Positions 13,083 to 23,633 of a stretch of 64,000 nt of DNA are shown here, piece after piece. This DNA comes from Serpula lacrymans var. lacrymans S7.9 (Eukaryota; Basidiomycota; Agaricomycetes; Boletales; Serpulaceae). Numbering within the stretch: the stretch's first letter is position 1; the number at the start of each line of letters is the position of its first letter. Made by a program: the position numbers and the translations under genes. Where the stretch lies: positions 2,867,909 to 2,931,908 of the forward strand of contig NW_006763292.1 of the NCBI RefSeq assembly GCF_000218685.1, in the 5' to 3' direction. The notes under the pieces were generated by a model. It had not been told where the DNA came from and ran no database searches. It saw only the letters and a list, made by a program, of their open reading frames with translations.

Positions 13083-14541
13083 ATACGCTCTCATCAAGAA
13101 CACCTAGATTATTATAAAGCAGCCCTATTGGATACCTAACACATGTAGATACCATTTTGAACAAGCCATTTGCAAAACTCGTTATGGAGGCTGTGGGGCG
13201 TTGCATTACTCAAACCCGTGACAGGCTTGGGTGATTGAGTGTGGAAGGGCCCCCCTGATGCGAAGTAGGAAGAGCCTCTTCCTTAGCAGGGTGTTAGTCT
13301 TGGTACTGTCACTCGCTCACTATCTGCCACCGTCTACAGTAGCATTTGGACGGAAGTCCGGTATTTTGATATACTGATATATATTATTTTGCAATGATAA
13401 CCCTCGTTATCAGGATTGTATTGTGGTTTAAGGTGTAGTTTCAACGACTCACATCATTCGGGCACTGACCCTGTTGCAGCGGTGGAAGAATGATGTCCCA
13501 ATGTTCCTCTTGGACAAAGCAGGTAGACAGCTTCAAGTCGTACCTACGGTTCCGAATTACACACCGCATACTATATTAAAGCAAACTGAAGTACCATCGC
13601 TCTACCATTTTCATTTACCTGCACTTATCAAGCTTCACGTCATCGGCCCCGGTTTCAGACAATTTGTATTCAACGACTTAAGGCTTATCATCATCAAATT
13701 TTGAATCGTCTCATTCCCGCGTTCCTTGGAGATTTCTAGAGGCAATCATCGGGCTTCTTGCCTTGTCTGCCGACCTTGACCGCAAATTTGAATTTCAAGA
13801 TGAAATCGACTGAAACGTTGTTAGTGGGAGGGTGATAAGGCCTATCAGGACACTGGGTAATATATACTACTTATATTCGTGGCCTCCACTGATAGTCTTT
13901 GTTTTAGCTCGTTATCACCCTGGTTAGCCAGTGATTCGAACGGAGATCTACAGCGAGGTACGGTTCTATCGGGAACATCGAAGCGCTAGCACGGAGGACC
14001 CTCGCATACGCTGATCGTTAAACACGCTCCACCTACCTGTAAATGGAGCCGCGGTACACTCCATAGCCTGTGACGGCGATGGGCATAAGTTGAAGACGAG
14101 GTGAAAGCGGCCCATCTGAATATCCCCTCACTGCCAACCAGTTCGGCCTACATCTAAGTTTTATACGCGACTTTAAAGCTCTCAAGTGACTTTAAAGCAG
14201 AGCCATTTGGGAATAGGCTCGATTCAGCGCGTCCCAGTCTCGATCCATTGTGTCACAGCTAATTGTAGTATTCTTACCTTACACATCTTCAGCAATGGAT
14301 ATATTTTCGAATGATAAGATCGTTGGGATTCAAATAGTACGAAATCCTTCGGTTTTAGATAACAATAAGCCTTAGGATAACTATCAAGCGTAATCAGCAT
14401 AGTCAGACACTGTACTAGTATTATCTGTCTACACAAAAACAAGATTGAATGGTACAAGAAAACACGCTAAAAGTTTGTATGTGAGGCCTCGTGAAATATA
14501 GTGTTACCCTGTGTAACAAGGTGATTCAACGGAGCTTCATA
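13083..14541. other. Intergenic, no recognised gene
   Basis: No ORF with a recognisable domain and no repeat ends were found. An isolated T-loop-like string (GTTCGAATC on the minus strand near 13930-13940) lacks the remaining tRNA arms. Confidence 0.5.
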
Positions 14542-15391
14542 TCAAGTGCAAATAGGAAGGTTTTTCAATATAACATCATCAACTATGTGTAGAATATAAT
14601 CATAAAATTCACCAAATTTTGCCATAGCAAATCCCTCATGGTAGTCTTCTCCACCCACATACTCTTCTAAACAGCAAGTCAGAGAAGCCCCAACAGTTCC
14701 AAATGCAAACTTGAGGGATGCGGTGGGTTCCAGGAGATGAGCATAACCACTGCGCCACACAAAATGAAGAACCACAGAAATGAAGACCTCCAACTTGAAG
14801 TGTAAAATGACAAACAACTGACCCATTGAATCTTAGTAGATAGACAAGTCGGTGAAACTGGGATTTGAACTGTGAAAAAAAATTACCAGTTCTACGTGAT
14901 TCATGAAGAAATACTCTGGCTTCTTTAGTATTTGAGAAGAAACCCAAGTGCAATGGTCTATCTCCAATTTGTTAAAACCAGATGTCAATGTGTAGGCCAT
15001 ACCCAATCTCTGAAGCTCCTTTTGATAGCAACTTGGCAATATTGTGCAAGAGCGCAAGATGGTTCTTCCTTGCTATGGACCATGAATACTTGCCTTGGAT
15101 TGAGTGCGTGTGTGCGTCAGTGTCAAGACATGCTGTGATGATCAAACCTTGCACATCCCAGGTGGGCATTCCGGCTTGGTTTAAGGCCTTCTTTAAAATT
15201 TCCATTTTGGCCACATCCATGCCCACCTTGTTGAGCTTGGTATATCTGGCTTTGCTTTGGGGAGGAGGAGGCAGTGGTGGTGGCGTGATTCTCTGAGAGC
15301 CGCAAGCAGAATCAGCTAAGGTATTCATATCTCGGAGACATTGTGAGCTGACTCCTCTCAGAGATTGGGAATCAATATCTTGCACATGAGG
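14542..15391 (-). pseudogene. 3' part of a repeat-associated gene of unknown function, split by LTR B
   Basis: Minus-strand reading frames here continue the gene whose 5' part lies at 19936-20985. The 5-bp target duplication GGCTT on both sides of the B element (15392-15396 and 19931-19935) shows the two halves were once contiguous. The part nearest the insertion reads HVQDIDSQSLRGVSS, a Pro-rich linker (TPPPLPPPPQSK), then a globular-looking region with YTKLNKVGMDVAKMEILK and WSIARKNHLALLHNIAKLL. Frame changes and stops occur downstream (FNKLEIDHCTWVSSQ is in another frame). No family recognised. The gene is certainly non-functional in this form. Confidence 0.6.
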
Positions 15392-15920
15392 GGCTTTGTA
15401 AGGACCATTTTACATTTTCTTATCTTTCGTTCCATATCTTGGTTCTCAGACACCTTTCCCATTACACCTCTGGCTTTGGGGCTGGAGGTATCCTTTGCCA
15501 TCTTACTTCTCATAGTCCTAGCACATCAGGAAAACGTGACTTAGATATAAATGCAATAAATTGCAACATATATGCTATAATAGCAGAAATATCTGTTATA
15601 TCTATAAGTGTGATTATTGCACAGTCTCCTACTCTAAATGCATAAATATCAATAAATATTAGTTTAGAGTATTGCTATATCATAAAAAGTGGTTTATAGC
15701 ACAGTCGTTAAAACAAAAATGACTTTGCAATTTTTCACTATAATTCACTCTAAATGCAATTATCTCAATCCATACTCCATCATATTTAAGAAAAGCACTA
15801 ATAAAGCAAATTATATTGGTTTCTAAAAACGCTGCAGCAGTAATATTTATAAAAATAATTTGACACTTTTGCTGCTTCCTCTAAAGCATCAAAATCAAAT
15901 ATAAGCTCAGAAACATCAGA

Positions 15921-17031
15921 TGTAACAACCAAGAGCTTGTTACTCTGGCGCACAACTAGAACCAACTATAGAGAGGATGATGAGGGAGTGGTTACCCTTT
16001 AGGTTTCAACAGGTTAGTTGTGAGGATACAACAGGAGGACTTGTTGAGGAGTCTCCTTGATCTATTAGGGTATATATACTACTACAGGGTTGTTTGTACA
16101 TGTGTACTGTACAGTTAATGGAGGCAGTGGCTGATGATGTCAAGGGTCACAGCCCGTGTTGTGAGGCAACAATAAACTATAACAAAAACAAAACCTGTCT
16201 CTTACTGCACTTGCAGGGAGTAAGGGGTTCAATGAGCTTTTAAGGTCGACAGACACTAGTAAATATAGCAAGTAGAGGACTTGGGAGTAAACTCAAGGGT
16301 TTCGGCTGAGGAGTAAAGCGGGTAAATCAAGTAATAGAAAACTAAGGAACTATACATGAATAGGTAAGGCTTTATATAGCTAACCGTCCGTTCCTCAGAC
16401 CGAAAGGAGAATATACGAAAAGTGGTCTGAGGAATAAATTGTCCAATAACAAAAAGGGAACAACTATCGTACGACTTTGAATGATTAATCAGCGGGTGAG
16501 AGAATTGTACTAATAATAGGTGTTTGTTACGTGTGTTCAGGAACCGTATCCTCATGATGAGGTACGATCTGGATCAAAGTGTTTATTCGTATATCCGGGC
16601 CTTAATGGGGCTTGGAGCTGGTTGGCGAGATGCCTACTACCAGTCCCTACCCATTATGCTGGCTGGCTGGGAGTGATACCCAGTCTCTGATCTGTGATAT
16701 AAAGTGGTAGCGGTGGTTAAGAAAGCCTGTGAGGGCTATGAGAAGTAAGATAGCAAACGATACCTCTAGCCCTAGAGCCAGAGGTGTAATGGGAAAAGTG
16801 TTTGAGAACCAAGATATAGAGAAGATAAGAAAATAATAAAATGGTCCTTACACGTGTGACCAGCTCCACTGCGTGAGAGAGTTGTATCTAAAAATAAGGA
16901 AAAGGCAGCGTAGCGCGAGAAAGAGGAGTTTGAACAAAGGGGAAAGTGCCGCATGGCACAGTGTGAAAACTACAGAAAAAGGTTAAACAGGAGAATGAAA
17001 ATTAAAGGTCCAAAAATTGTGTATTGTAACA
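15921..17031 (-). mobile_element. Solo LTR family A, interrupted by a second B element
   Basis: The outer ends TGTAACAACC (15921) and ATTGTAACA (ending 17031) are flanked by perfect TCAGA duplications (15916-15920 and 17032-17036). The two halves of this A-type LTR (15921-16159 and 16858-17031) are separated by the B element at 16160-16852. Without it the LTR is about 413 bp, equal to the copies at 22544 and 56403. Orientation follows the TATATAC/TATATAAAC motif. No internal coding region. Confidence 0.9.
16160..16852 (-). mobile_element. Solo LTR family B inside LTR A
   Basis: It starts TGTGAGGCAAC and ends GGTCCTTACA, with perfect CGTGT duplications at 16155-16159 and 16853-16857. It is 693 bp long and contains no coding region. 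It is the innermost and therefore youngest layer of the nest at 14.5-21 kb. Confidence 0.92.
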
Positions 17032-17049
17032 TCAGATTGCTCCACTGTT

Positions 17050-17600
17050 ATACAACCATTCCTACAAAAATACTTGAGGTTAAGAAAATGTTTTAATATA
17101 AATATGTAGTAAGCTCTTACCAAATATATTTATCAATCTCATCAACTACAGCCACCAGGTATGTAGGAGAATATTTCTGAAAAATTTCCAGCAACCTCAT
17201 ATGATGATCCCACCTTGTAAAAGTATAATAAGTACAGATTTATAGTGATTGAGGTGACATACCTGGCAGAAAATGCTGTCTCTAAGAATTCTATTGTGGC
17301 ATTGTTGATAGCACCTAGCAAAGCACATTCAATCTGGTAAACAATATTGATTGTTAGTTTTATTTAAAAAAAGATATGAACACTTACAGAGCATGCTACT
17401 AGAGCCAAAGGCCTTTCAGAAGTAGCCTAGAAATTGTGAATAGTAATATCAAATAATGCCAACATAAATGAATTTAATAATGTCACTCTTTTAGTTTGAA
17501 GGCGGTGATGATGGAGAAGAAGTACTTATTGCAGCTCTGCCCCTGGCCATCAAATGACTGCATCGTTTAGAATATATAATCCTAGATATTAAAATCCTGA
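17050..17600 (-). pseudogene. Degenerate coding fragment within element F
   Basis: On the minus strand, short exon-like blocks separated by GT...AG gaps read LVACS, then IECALLGAINNATIEFLETAF (about 17280-17340), then WDHHMRLLEIFQ and VVDEIDKYIW (about 17120-17215). The pattern is that of a decayed multi-exon gene, possibly the coding part of element F. Family not recognised; no intact ORF remains. Confidence 0.4.
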
Positions 17601-17927
17601 AAACCAGGCCAATGATACAAGTTCAGTATATGTGGCAAAGATGAAAATACAAATGATACAAACAAATACAAATCTAAAATAATAGTTTTAGCAGGTGGAG
17701 AATTCTTGCGCACCAATATAGGGAGAATATAACAGTGAAAATATACCAAATCCAATGCACAGAGGCCCTTCTTTACAAGTACTGAGAAAGACCGGCCTAT
17801 TTGCAGCCTGAATGGTTGAACACATTTGAGTTTTTACTTTGGTTTGGTATAGTATTGAAATGACAATGTGAAAAGGTAAATAAAATTCCCACCTTTTGTG
17901 TGCCACAACAGTGATAAAATTGGATAA

Positions 17928-18000
17928 TGACCAGACCAGGGATTGAACCTGGAACCTTCTGGATACATGCCAGCTGCTCTACCAATTGAGCTATATGGCC
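17928..18000 (-). tRNA. tRNA-like sequence (73 nt), probably a pseudogene or tRNA-derived repeat
   Basis: The complement folds as a cloverleaf of exactly 73 nt: D-stem GCTC/GAGC perfect, T-stem CCAGG/CCTGG perfect, anticodon stem four of five pairs, acceptor stem with one mismatch and one G-T pair. Box A (TAGCTCAATTGG) and box B (GGTTCAATCCC) of the Pol III promoter are present. The triplet at 34-36 would be TGT (Thr), but position 33 is A instead of the near-universal T, so it is probably not a working tRNA. It lies within element F. Confidence 0.55.
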
Positions 18001-18225
18001 AAGGTTATACAATGTAGGATCTTAAACATGACATGCAACCACGGACGTCTTACGCAGAATAGCTGCTGCATACTGGGCTGGCTTACAAATTAGAGGTATT
18101 ATCCTATGGAGTATTGGTATGTCAGAGTATATTCTAACAAATAGAGGGCAGGAGTGCGCTGCAGCACAACAGCGCTTTCCCACAGTTGACAACACATTTT
18201 GCTCAATACTATAGGCATTATAGGG

Positions 18226-18738
18226 AGATCTGAACCGCTTTTTGAGACATTTAAACTCCGATTGTAACACTTTCCCACACCATTGAACGCCCACATTTGC
18301 ATTATNNNNNNNNNNNNNNNNNNNNNNNNNNNNNNNNNNNNNNNNNNNNNNNNNNNNNNNNNNNNNNNNNNNNNNNNNNNNNNNNNNNNNNNNNNNNNNN
18401 NNNNNTTATGGACTTTTAATATGAGTGGGAAAGGTTCAGATACTATATTTCAGCCCATACTTCTTGCCGCACACCAAGGTCTGTATTCCAATCATAGTGA
18501 TTGATTGGATTTCATATAAAAACGGGCAATTAGATGTTGTACCCGTTGAACCAACCCACATATATTCAATGGCAGCACGAAACCTTTTTCAGGGTATTTG
18601 GATGGTCAGTCCTCCTTACACTTCAATCTCACTTAACGTCTTTTCTTATCGGCCACAGGTGAACTCATCTGGGTCGTGGAAAGCTGCGCGGATAAGAGTG
18701 GTTTGAAGTTTAAATGTCTCAAAAAGCGGTTCAGATCT
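18226..18738. repeat. 32-bp perfect inverted repeat flanking the assembly gap
   Basis: The sequence at 18707-18738 occurs as its exact reverse complement at 18226-18257. The arms enclose the 100-N gap. This can be a real inverted duplication or a scaffold-joining artefact. Confidence 0.8.
18306..18405. other. Assembly gap (100 N)
   Basis: Exactly 100 N, the conventional placeholder for a gap of unknown length. Distances across it are unreliable. Confidence 0.99.
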
Positions 18739-18830
18739 GGCTTCAAGAATGAATGCAAGCTGGCTAACTCAGCCAAAAACTTGGCATACAGAAAATGTAC
18801 TAGACATATGTTCCACATTTTTACTTAACA
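18540..18830 (+). pseudogene. Degenerate coding fragment within element F
   Basis: Two exon-like blocks flank an intron-like gap: a block ending ARNLFQGIWMV, then, after the CACAG at 18654-18658, GELIWVVESCADKSGLKFK followed by CLKKRFRSGFKNECKLANS and a stop near 18828. Basic, Cys-containing and compact, but no family recognised. A minus-strand segment near 18226-18270 also encodes FKCLKKRFRS, because a 32-bp stretch is repeated in inverted orientation. Confidence 0.4.
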
Positions 18831-18921
18831 GTTGGACTAGCAAGTTTGCTTACCAAACAATCTGGTAGTATTAGTAGTGGATAAAATATCATGTTTTATG
18901 ACATGTATAGATCACTATAGG

Positions 18922-19250
18922 TGTTACAATTAACATACCAGCACCTTTTTGTACTTTACTTTTATTTTCCAAGTCACATGACCAGTCATGTGACACAACA
19001 CCTGACCAGTGTCTAGACTCATCATGTGACTGGTCACATGCCAGACATCGGACTTTAAACTTTATTTACAACTGTACAGTACCTCATGTATTTTAGTATA
19101 TATACAGGAGCAATACATGGGCAGGGACTCAGCGAGTCCTCCTGTTGTCTAGCACAACAAACCCGTTGAAACCTAAGGGGTGATCCCTCTCTCTCTCTTT
19201 CTTTGCTTGTCCAAGTTGTGCGCCAGAGTAAGAAACTCTTGGTCATTACA
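18922..19250 (+). mobile_element. Solo LTR family A (long variant, internally deleted)
   Basis: Starts TGTTACAATTAA and ends GGTCATTACA, with perfect ATAGG duplications (18917-18921 and 19251-19255). It carries the long-variant leader with CACATG palindromes also seen at 26223 and 60314, but lacks about 170 bp of the middle. No coding region. Confidence 0.88.
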
Positions 19251-19935
19251 ATAGGTCACTATAAATTAATATAAATCAATATAATGCACATTTTGCTATA
19301 GTTGCTATAATTGGTAAAAATTCCAATTATATCCAACTATAGCAAAATCATGTTTTCCTGATGCAGGCTTTCTAAACCATCACTACCATTTCATATCGCA
19401 GATCAGAGACTGGGTAATACTCCCAGCCAGCCAGCACAATGGGTAAAGACTGGTAGTAGAGATTTTACTAACCAGCTCCAAGCCGCATCAGTGCCTGGAT
19501 ATATTAATAGATGCTTTAGTCAGGATCATACCTCATCATGAGGATACGGTTCCTGAACATGCATGACAATACCTATTATTAGTATATTTTCCCACTTGCT
19601 GATTAATCCTTGAAATCATAAGATAGTTGTTCTTTTTCTTATTGGTTGATTTCATCCTCAGACCACCTTTTTATCATTCCTCTTTTGGTCTGAGAGATAG
19701 ACAAATAGCTATAGAAACCCTACATACTCATGTATAGTTCTTTAGTTTTTTATTACTTGAATAACCCACTTAACTCCTCATCAAAACCCTTGAGTTTACT
19801 CTCAGTCCTTTACCTTTACTTGCCATAACTCTAGCATCTATCGACTTTAGAACTCATTGTACCTCTTACTCCCTGCAAGTGCAGTCGGAGACAGGTGTTG
19901 TTTTTGTTATAGTTTAAATGTTGCCTCACAGGCTT

Positions 19936-20985
19936 CAGCTTGCTGCTGCTGGTTGGAATGTACCAAGTTTCCAGCACGGGGAATTGCAGAATACAGCTGG
20001 TAACATTGCTGGGATGAAGGGGACAATGTGGACCAGTAGATTGGCTGAACATGATGGCCTTCCAAAGGCAGGGCATTGCCAACAAAACCAGACAATGCAG
20101 GCAGTTGGTATGGTGGACACGCAGGGGGGTCAGAAGGGTCCTGTGCAAAAGAAGCTGGAATCAAAGGACATGAATAAAGATCATGCACAGATAGAGCTGG
20201 AATGGAGGGATGAGGATAACTAGCCAAATGAGCCTGCAAAAAAGGGGCTGGAATGGAGGGATAAGGATAACCAGCTAAATGAGCCTGCACAGAAGGGGCT
20301 GGAATTGATAGATGGGGGGTTGTGGGATCACAATCATTGCCTTTGTTGTCTTCTTCATCCTCATGCAGATCCCCATCATTGTACCAATCCTCAAAATTCT
20401 CAGGGCAATCCAAAATCACAGTTGTATGGCAGATGCATAGGTGGGAGATCCTCCATAGGAATGCCATGACCCATACTACCCATAGATAAAAACAAACCAC
20501 CATGAGCCAGCGCATAAACCTCCACCTGTTGAATTTCTTCAGAAATGCTCTCAAAATTAATAGCATTCCTGTTCTGGAGAGCCTGAAAGGCCTCTATGTC
20601 CTCTTTCTCTATGCCTAGCCCACATATGTTGAGATGTCTTTCAAGGTGCCCAACCCTGCATCAGCAACAGATAACAACATCTCATTTTTACCCTGAATGT
20701 CAGTCAAAAGATTGACTGCACATTTTTTCTCCTTGATCTTCCAAGCTATAGCCAGAATGTCATGATGGATTCTTTTATGGCTGGCGTACTTGAGAGAAGT
20801 AGCCTGCTTAATTGCGCTGTCTGACAAAGTGGCAAGACCTGCCTGTAAAAGTAAAATCATCATCAAGAATTGAACTAGATTAGATTAGCACAAAGACACA
20901 TACTTGTTTCACTGCATGAGGGGGCAGCAAAGAACACGAGCCACACTCAAGTCTTCTGATTGTAATTTCATGCTCAAGTGCAACC
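19936..20985 (-). pseudogene. 5' part of the repeat-associated gene split by LTR B
   Basis: Reading downwards on the minus strand: ALEHEITIRRLECGSCSLL, an intron near 20845-20904, then LATLSDSAIKQATSLKYAS, VNLLTDIQGKNEMLLSVAD and GLGTLKDISTYVG. A single-base frameshift follows, and the frame resumes as LGIEKEDIEAFQALQ and HGIPMEDLPPMHLP. A second shift leads to an acidic block (PENFEDWYNDGDLHEDEED) and a Pro-rich tandem repeat, three imperfect copies of SIPAPxxQAHLAxYPxP. It stops abruptly at the B insertion and continues at 15391-14542. The family is not recognised. Frameshifts and the insertion make it a pseudogene. Confidence 0.65.
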
Positions 20986-21059
20986 TAGTAATTTTTTCTG
21001 TTTTAAGCACATAGTACACACAAGGCTCTAGGAGGAGAAGAGCTAGATAATGGGTGCAG

Positions 21060-21862
21060 CTACTCCCAACTTTGTCCTTGCTATTTGATCAATGATTGAC
21101 TTCATCTATGCAGCAAAACATCCTGTCTAAACACCCAGTTCTATCAAGAAAAAAGTCCAATTCCTTGAACAGTTTCATCGGCATAACAGTGCTATATTAG
21201 AGGCGGAAGCTAGGAGAGGTAAAAATAGCACAATAGAGAATTTCCGGATCCCCAAGCTTGAGCTCATGCTGCACTTTGCCTGGTCAATCAAGAACAATGG
21301 TACTATCCCTCAATATATGGAGATGTCATAAATTGCCTACTTATCATGAATTGCAAGTATACGTTCCAGCAAACTAACCATGGAAAGAACTTCCTTACTC
21401 AGGTTGTGAAGATTCTGGACCACACAGTGAAGCATCAAATATTTGACCTGTATACGTATACTCTCCTCTGGTTGAGTGGCAACAGTTTCATAAACAAGGC
21501 CATTGCTTCAGAGGACTATAAATGTACACTATCACTAACAGACTACGAAGTTGTGGACACTGATCCTCACTTTGTGTGGATATTATCCATATTGCCCCAA
21601 AAAAGTCAATTCACCAGCTCTCGTTCTGTCCGCAATCAATTTATCAAGGGCATCCTTTCTGATGGCTCATTCACAGCTTTCCATATCACTGTTGCGCCTA
21701 ACATAAAAAGTTTGTCACTCCAGGACGTTAGTGCTCTGTATGGACTGCCAGATCTTGCACACACCTTTCTTCAATATTCATCTCACTACCCCAGATTTTC
21801 AGGCCCTCCCCCGTTTCAAAATATACAACTGTGGTTCAAATTCCAAATACAGCTACACTCGG
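21060..21862 (+). pseudogene. C-terminal part of a Plavaka-like transposase gene
   Basis: The frame reads IDFIYAAKHPV, FLEQFHRHNSAILEAEARRG, FRIPKLELMLHFAWSI and YTFQQTNHGKNFLTQVVKI, then an uninterrupted stretch from about 21346 (VKHQIFDLYTYTLL, LSLTDYEVVDTDPHFVWIL, GILSDGSFTAFHITVAPNIK, VSALYGLPDLAHTFLQYSS, LWFKFQIQLHS). I recognise this as the C-terminal region of transposase-like proteins repeated in Agaricomycete genomes (Plavaka-related; from memory, not a search). It is cut at 21863 by a piece of element D, and what follows belongs to the middle of such a protein, so the two pieces are probably from different copies. Confidence 0.55.
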
Positions 21863-22027
21863 TGTCAATGATGAGAATTGTTGTTAGAAAACCACACACA
21901 AAAACAAACTAACAAACAATCTTCCCAGATTCCACGGAACTTGTTTATGGGCTTTGCCTCCTAGAACAGTGGGTGCTCTGGTTGTTTGTGGGGTGGTATG
22001 TATGATGATCCTTCAAAGTCAAACCCA
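21863..22027 (-). mobile_element. 165-bp terminal fragment of element D
   Basis: This segment is the reverse complement of the last 165 bp of the element at 29513-31336, with scattered substitutions (it starts TGTCAATGATGAG; the complement of the D end reads TGTCGATGATGAG). It is a second, truncated copy, showing that D is a repeated family. It sits at the junction of two transposase fragments. Confidence 0.75.
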
Positions 22028-22543
22028 AGGATGTTGCATGTTAAAGAGGGTAAACCTTTTTGTTTTATCCTGTATGCAGATAAAACAAAACTGTCATCAT
22101 TTGGGACAGAAAAAGGCTATCCAGTGATAGCCCATTGTGGGAATCTTCCTGTGCATATAAAAAATGGAGAAGGCATTGGTGGAGGCTGAGTAGTAGGTTG
22201 GCTTCCAGTCGTGCATAATTCTAAAACTTATTACAAAAACACTGACATATATATATTATTTGATGAAGATTGCTGAGGACCAACACAAAAAGTGAAGCCG
22301 GCCTACGTGAAATTCAAGCGAGTGGTCTGGCACAAGGCTTTTTATGTGCTCCTTGAGTCAATTTCTAAGATTTCAAAAACTGGCTTTTGGTTCCAGTGTG
22401 CTGACGGTATTCTCCGCTTTCTGTTTCCTGTAATTTTGATTTTATCAGCTGACTACAAGGAGCAATAGGCTCAACATCTCTTATCAATATTACTATTTCT
22501 GTCGCTGATTACTATTTACAGATCTGTCATGTCATTCATCTGA

Positions 22544-22958
22544 TGTAACAACCAAGAGTTTGTTACTCTGGCACACAACTAGAACCAACTATAAAGATAA
22601 TGATGAGGGAGTGGTTACCCTTTAGGCTTCAACAAGTTAGTTGTGAGGATACAACAGGAGGACTTGCTGAGGAGTCTCCTTGATCTATTGGGGTATATAT
22701 ACTACTACAGGTTTGTTTGTACATATATACTATACAGTTGATGAAGGCAGTGGCTGATGATGTCAGAGGGTGCAGCCCATGTGACCAGCTCTACTGCATG
22801 AGAGACTTGTATCTAAAATAGAAAGAAAGGCAGTGCAGCGTGAGAAAGTGGAGTTTGAACAAAAGGGAGAATGCCGCATGGCACGGAGTGTGAAAACTAC
22901 AGTAGAAGGTTAAAGAGGAGAATAAAAATTAAAGGTCCAAAAATGTGTTATCGTAACG
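22544..22958 (-). mobile_element. Solo LTR family A in the Plavaka-like pseudogene
   Basis: Starts TGTAACAACC and ends ATCGTAACG, where the expected terminal CA has become CG. Flanks are TCTGA (22539-22543) and TCCGA (22959-22963), a TSD with one C-to-T change. Removing the LTR restores the transposase frame (MSFI then RGVGSKCPCP) with CGA as the original Arg codon. 415 bp. Confidence 0.88.
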
Positions 22959-23633
22959 TCCGAGGTGTAGGAAGCAAGTGTCCCTGCCCGGTATGTCTAG
23001 TCAGGTCTGATAAGCTCTTTGATCTATCATTCAAGTGACCACTTTGCACGGCTGAAGATACAAGACAAACACTTGATCAAGCCTCTCAAATGCCCCTTGC
23101 CAAACAATGAGAAGATTACCTGAAGACACTGGGGGTTTGAGATATACCAGTGAGTTGGCCCTTTATTGTCCTCACCCTGCTCACTTGCTATTACAGAATG
23201 TTTTTTGGAATGTTGAAAACAGTGATCCCCACTTGGCTTTGTCATTTGACCCCTTGCACTCATATTCAGCAGGCTTGTGGGGGGATCACCTGTGGGAAAA
23301 AGTAAAACAGAGTGTTAGCAAGTTTGGGAAGACATCTATAGATCTGGTGGATAAACAGTAAGTCTCTCATGCATCAACACGGTTGATTGGCTCATTTGAC
23401 TCTTATTAGATTTCAGGAATTCCCCCGCTGGTGTGATATCAATCACTTTGATAAGGTCATGAACATATTGTTTAGTGATGGTTCAAAATTGGAGGATATT
23501 GCAAAGGTACATGTCTTCCTTCCGAGTACAATGATCTAATCACTTCATCAGCTTACAATATTTGGTACATATTCCCAAGAGGTCGCAACACAAGTCTGAC
23601 TACCTCCTTTTGAGGTGTCTTTGTGTTACGCAC

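Larger units (their letters stand above)
15524..19363. mobile_element. Putative TIR DNA element F (3.84 kb with nested insertions and gap)
   Basis: The left end CATCAGGAAAACGTGA (15524-15539) is matched by an inverted right end (CATCAGGAAAACATGA on the complement, ending 19363), 15 of 16 bases. Both ends lie inside one B element. Removing the segment and one copy of the dinucleotide CA restores the B sequence without gain or loss when compared with the B at 57823, implying a 2-bp CA target duplication. The interior holds nested LTRs (15921-17031, 18922-19250), degenerate coding fragments, a tRNA-like sequence and the N gap. No transposase family was recognised. A TIR transposon is the best reading; a fold-back or captured segment is possible. 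Confidence 0.6.
15397..19930 (+). mobile_element. Solo LTR family B, carrying a nested 3.8 kb element F
   Basis: The element begins TGTAAGGACC at 15397 and ends TTGCCTCACA at 19930, flanked by perfect GGCTT duplications. Removing the inner element F (15524-19363) restores a B of about 690 bp that aligns end to end with the other three B copies. The orientation given assumes that the TATATAAAGCC-like motif seen in other B copies is the LTR promoter. No internal retroviral region exists between B ends, so this is a solo LTR. It was inserted into the minus-strand gene at 14542-20985. Confidence 0.85.

Noticed and set aside
13900..13990. Possible tRNA on the minus strand (GTTCGAATC T-loop-like string)
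   Set aside because: No pairing acceptor, D-arm or anticodon arm could be built around it.
15397..15523. Left B fragment as an independent truncated LTR
   Set aside because: It joins exactly with the fragment beginning at 19364 and both outer ends share the GGCTT duplication, so they are one element.
17797..18012. Minus-strand ORF containing GHIAQLVEQ
   Set aside because: This peptide is the well-known spurious translation of a tRNA sequence; the tRNA-like feature explains it.
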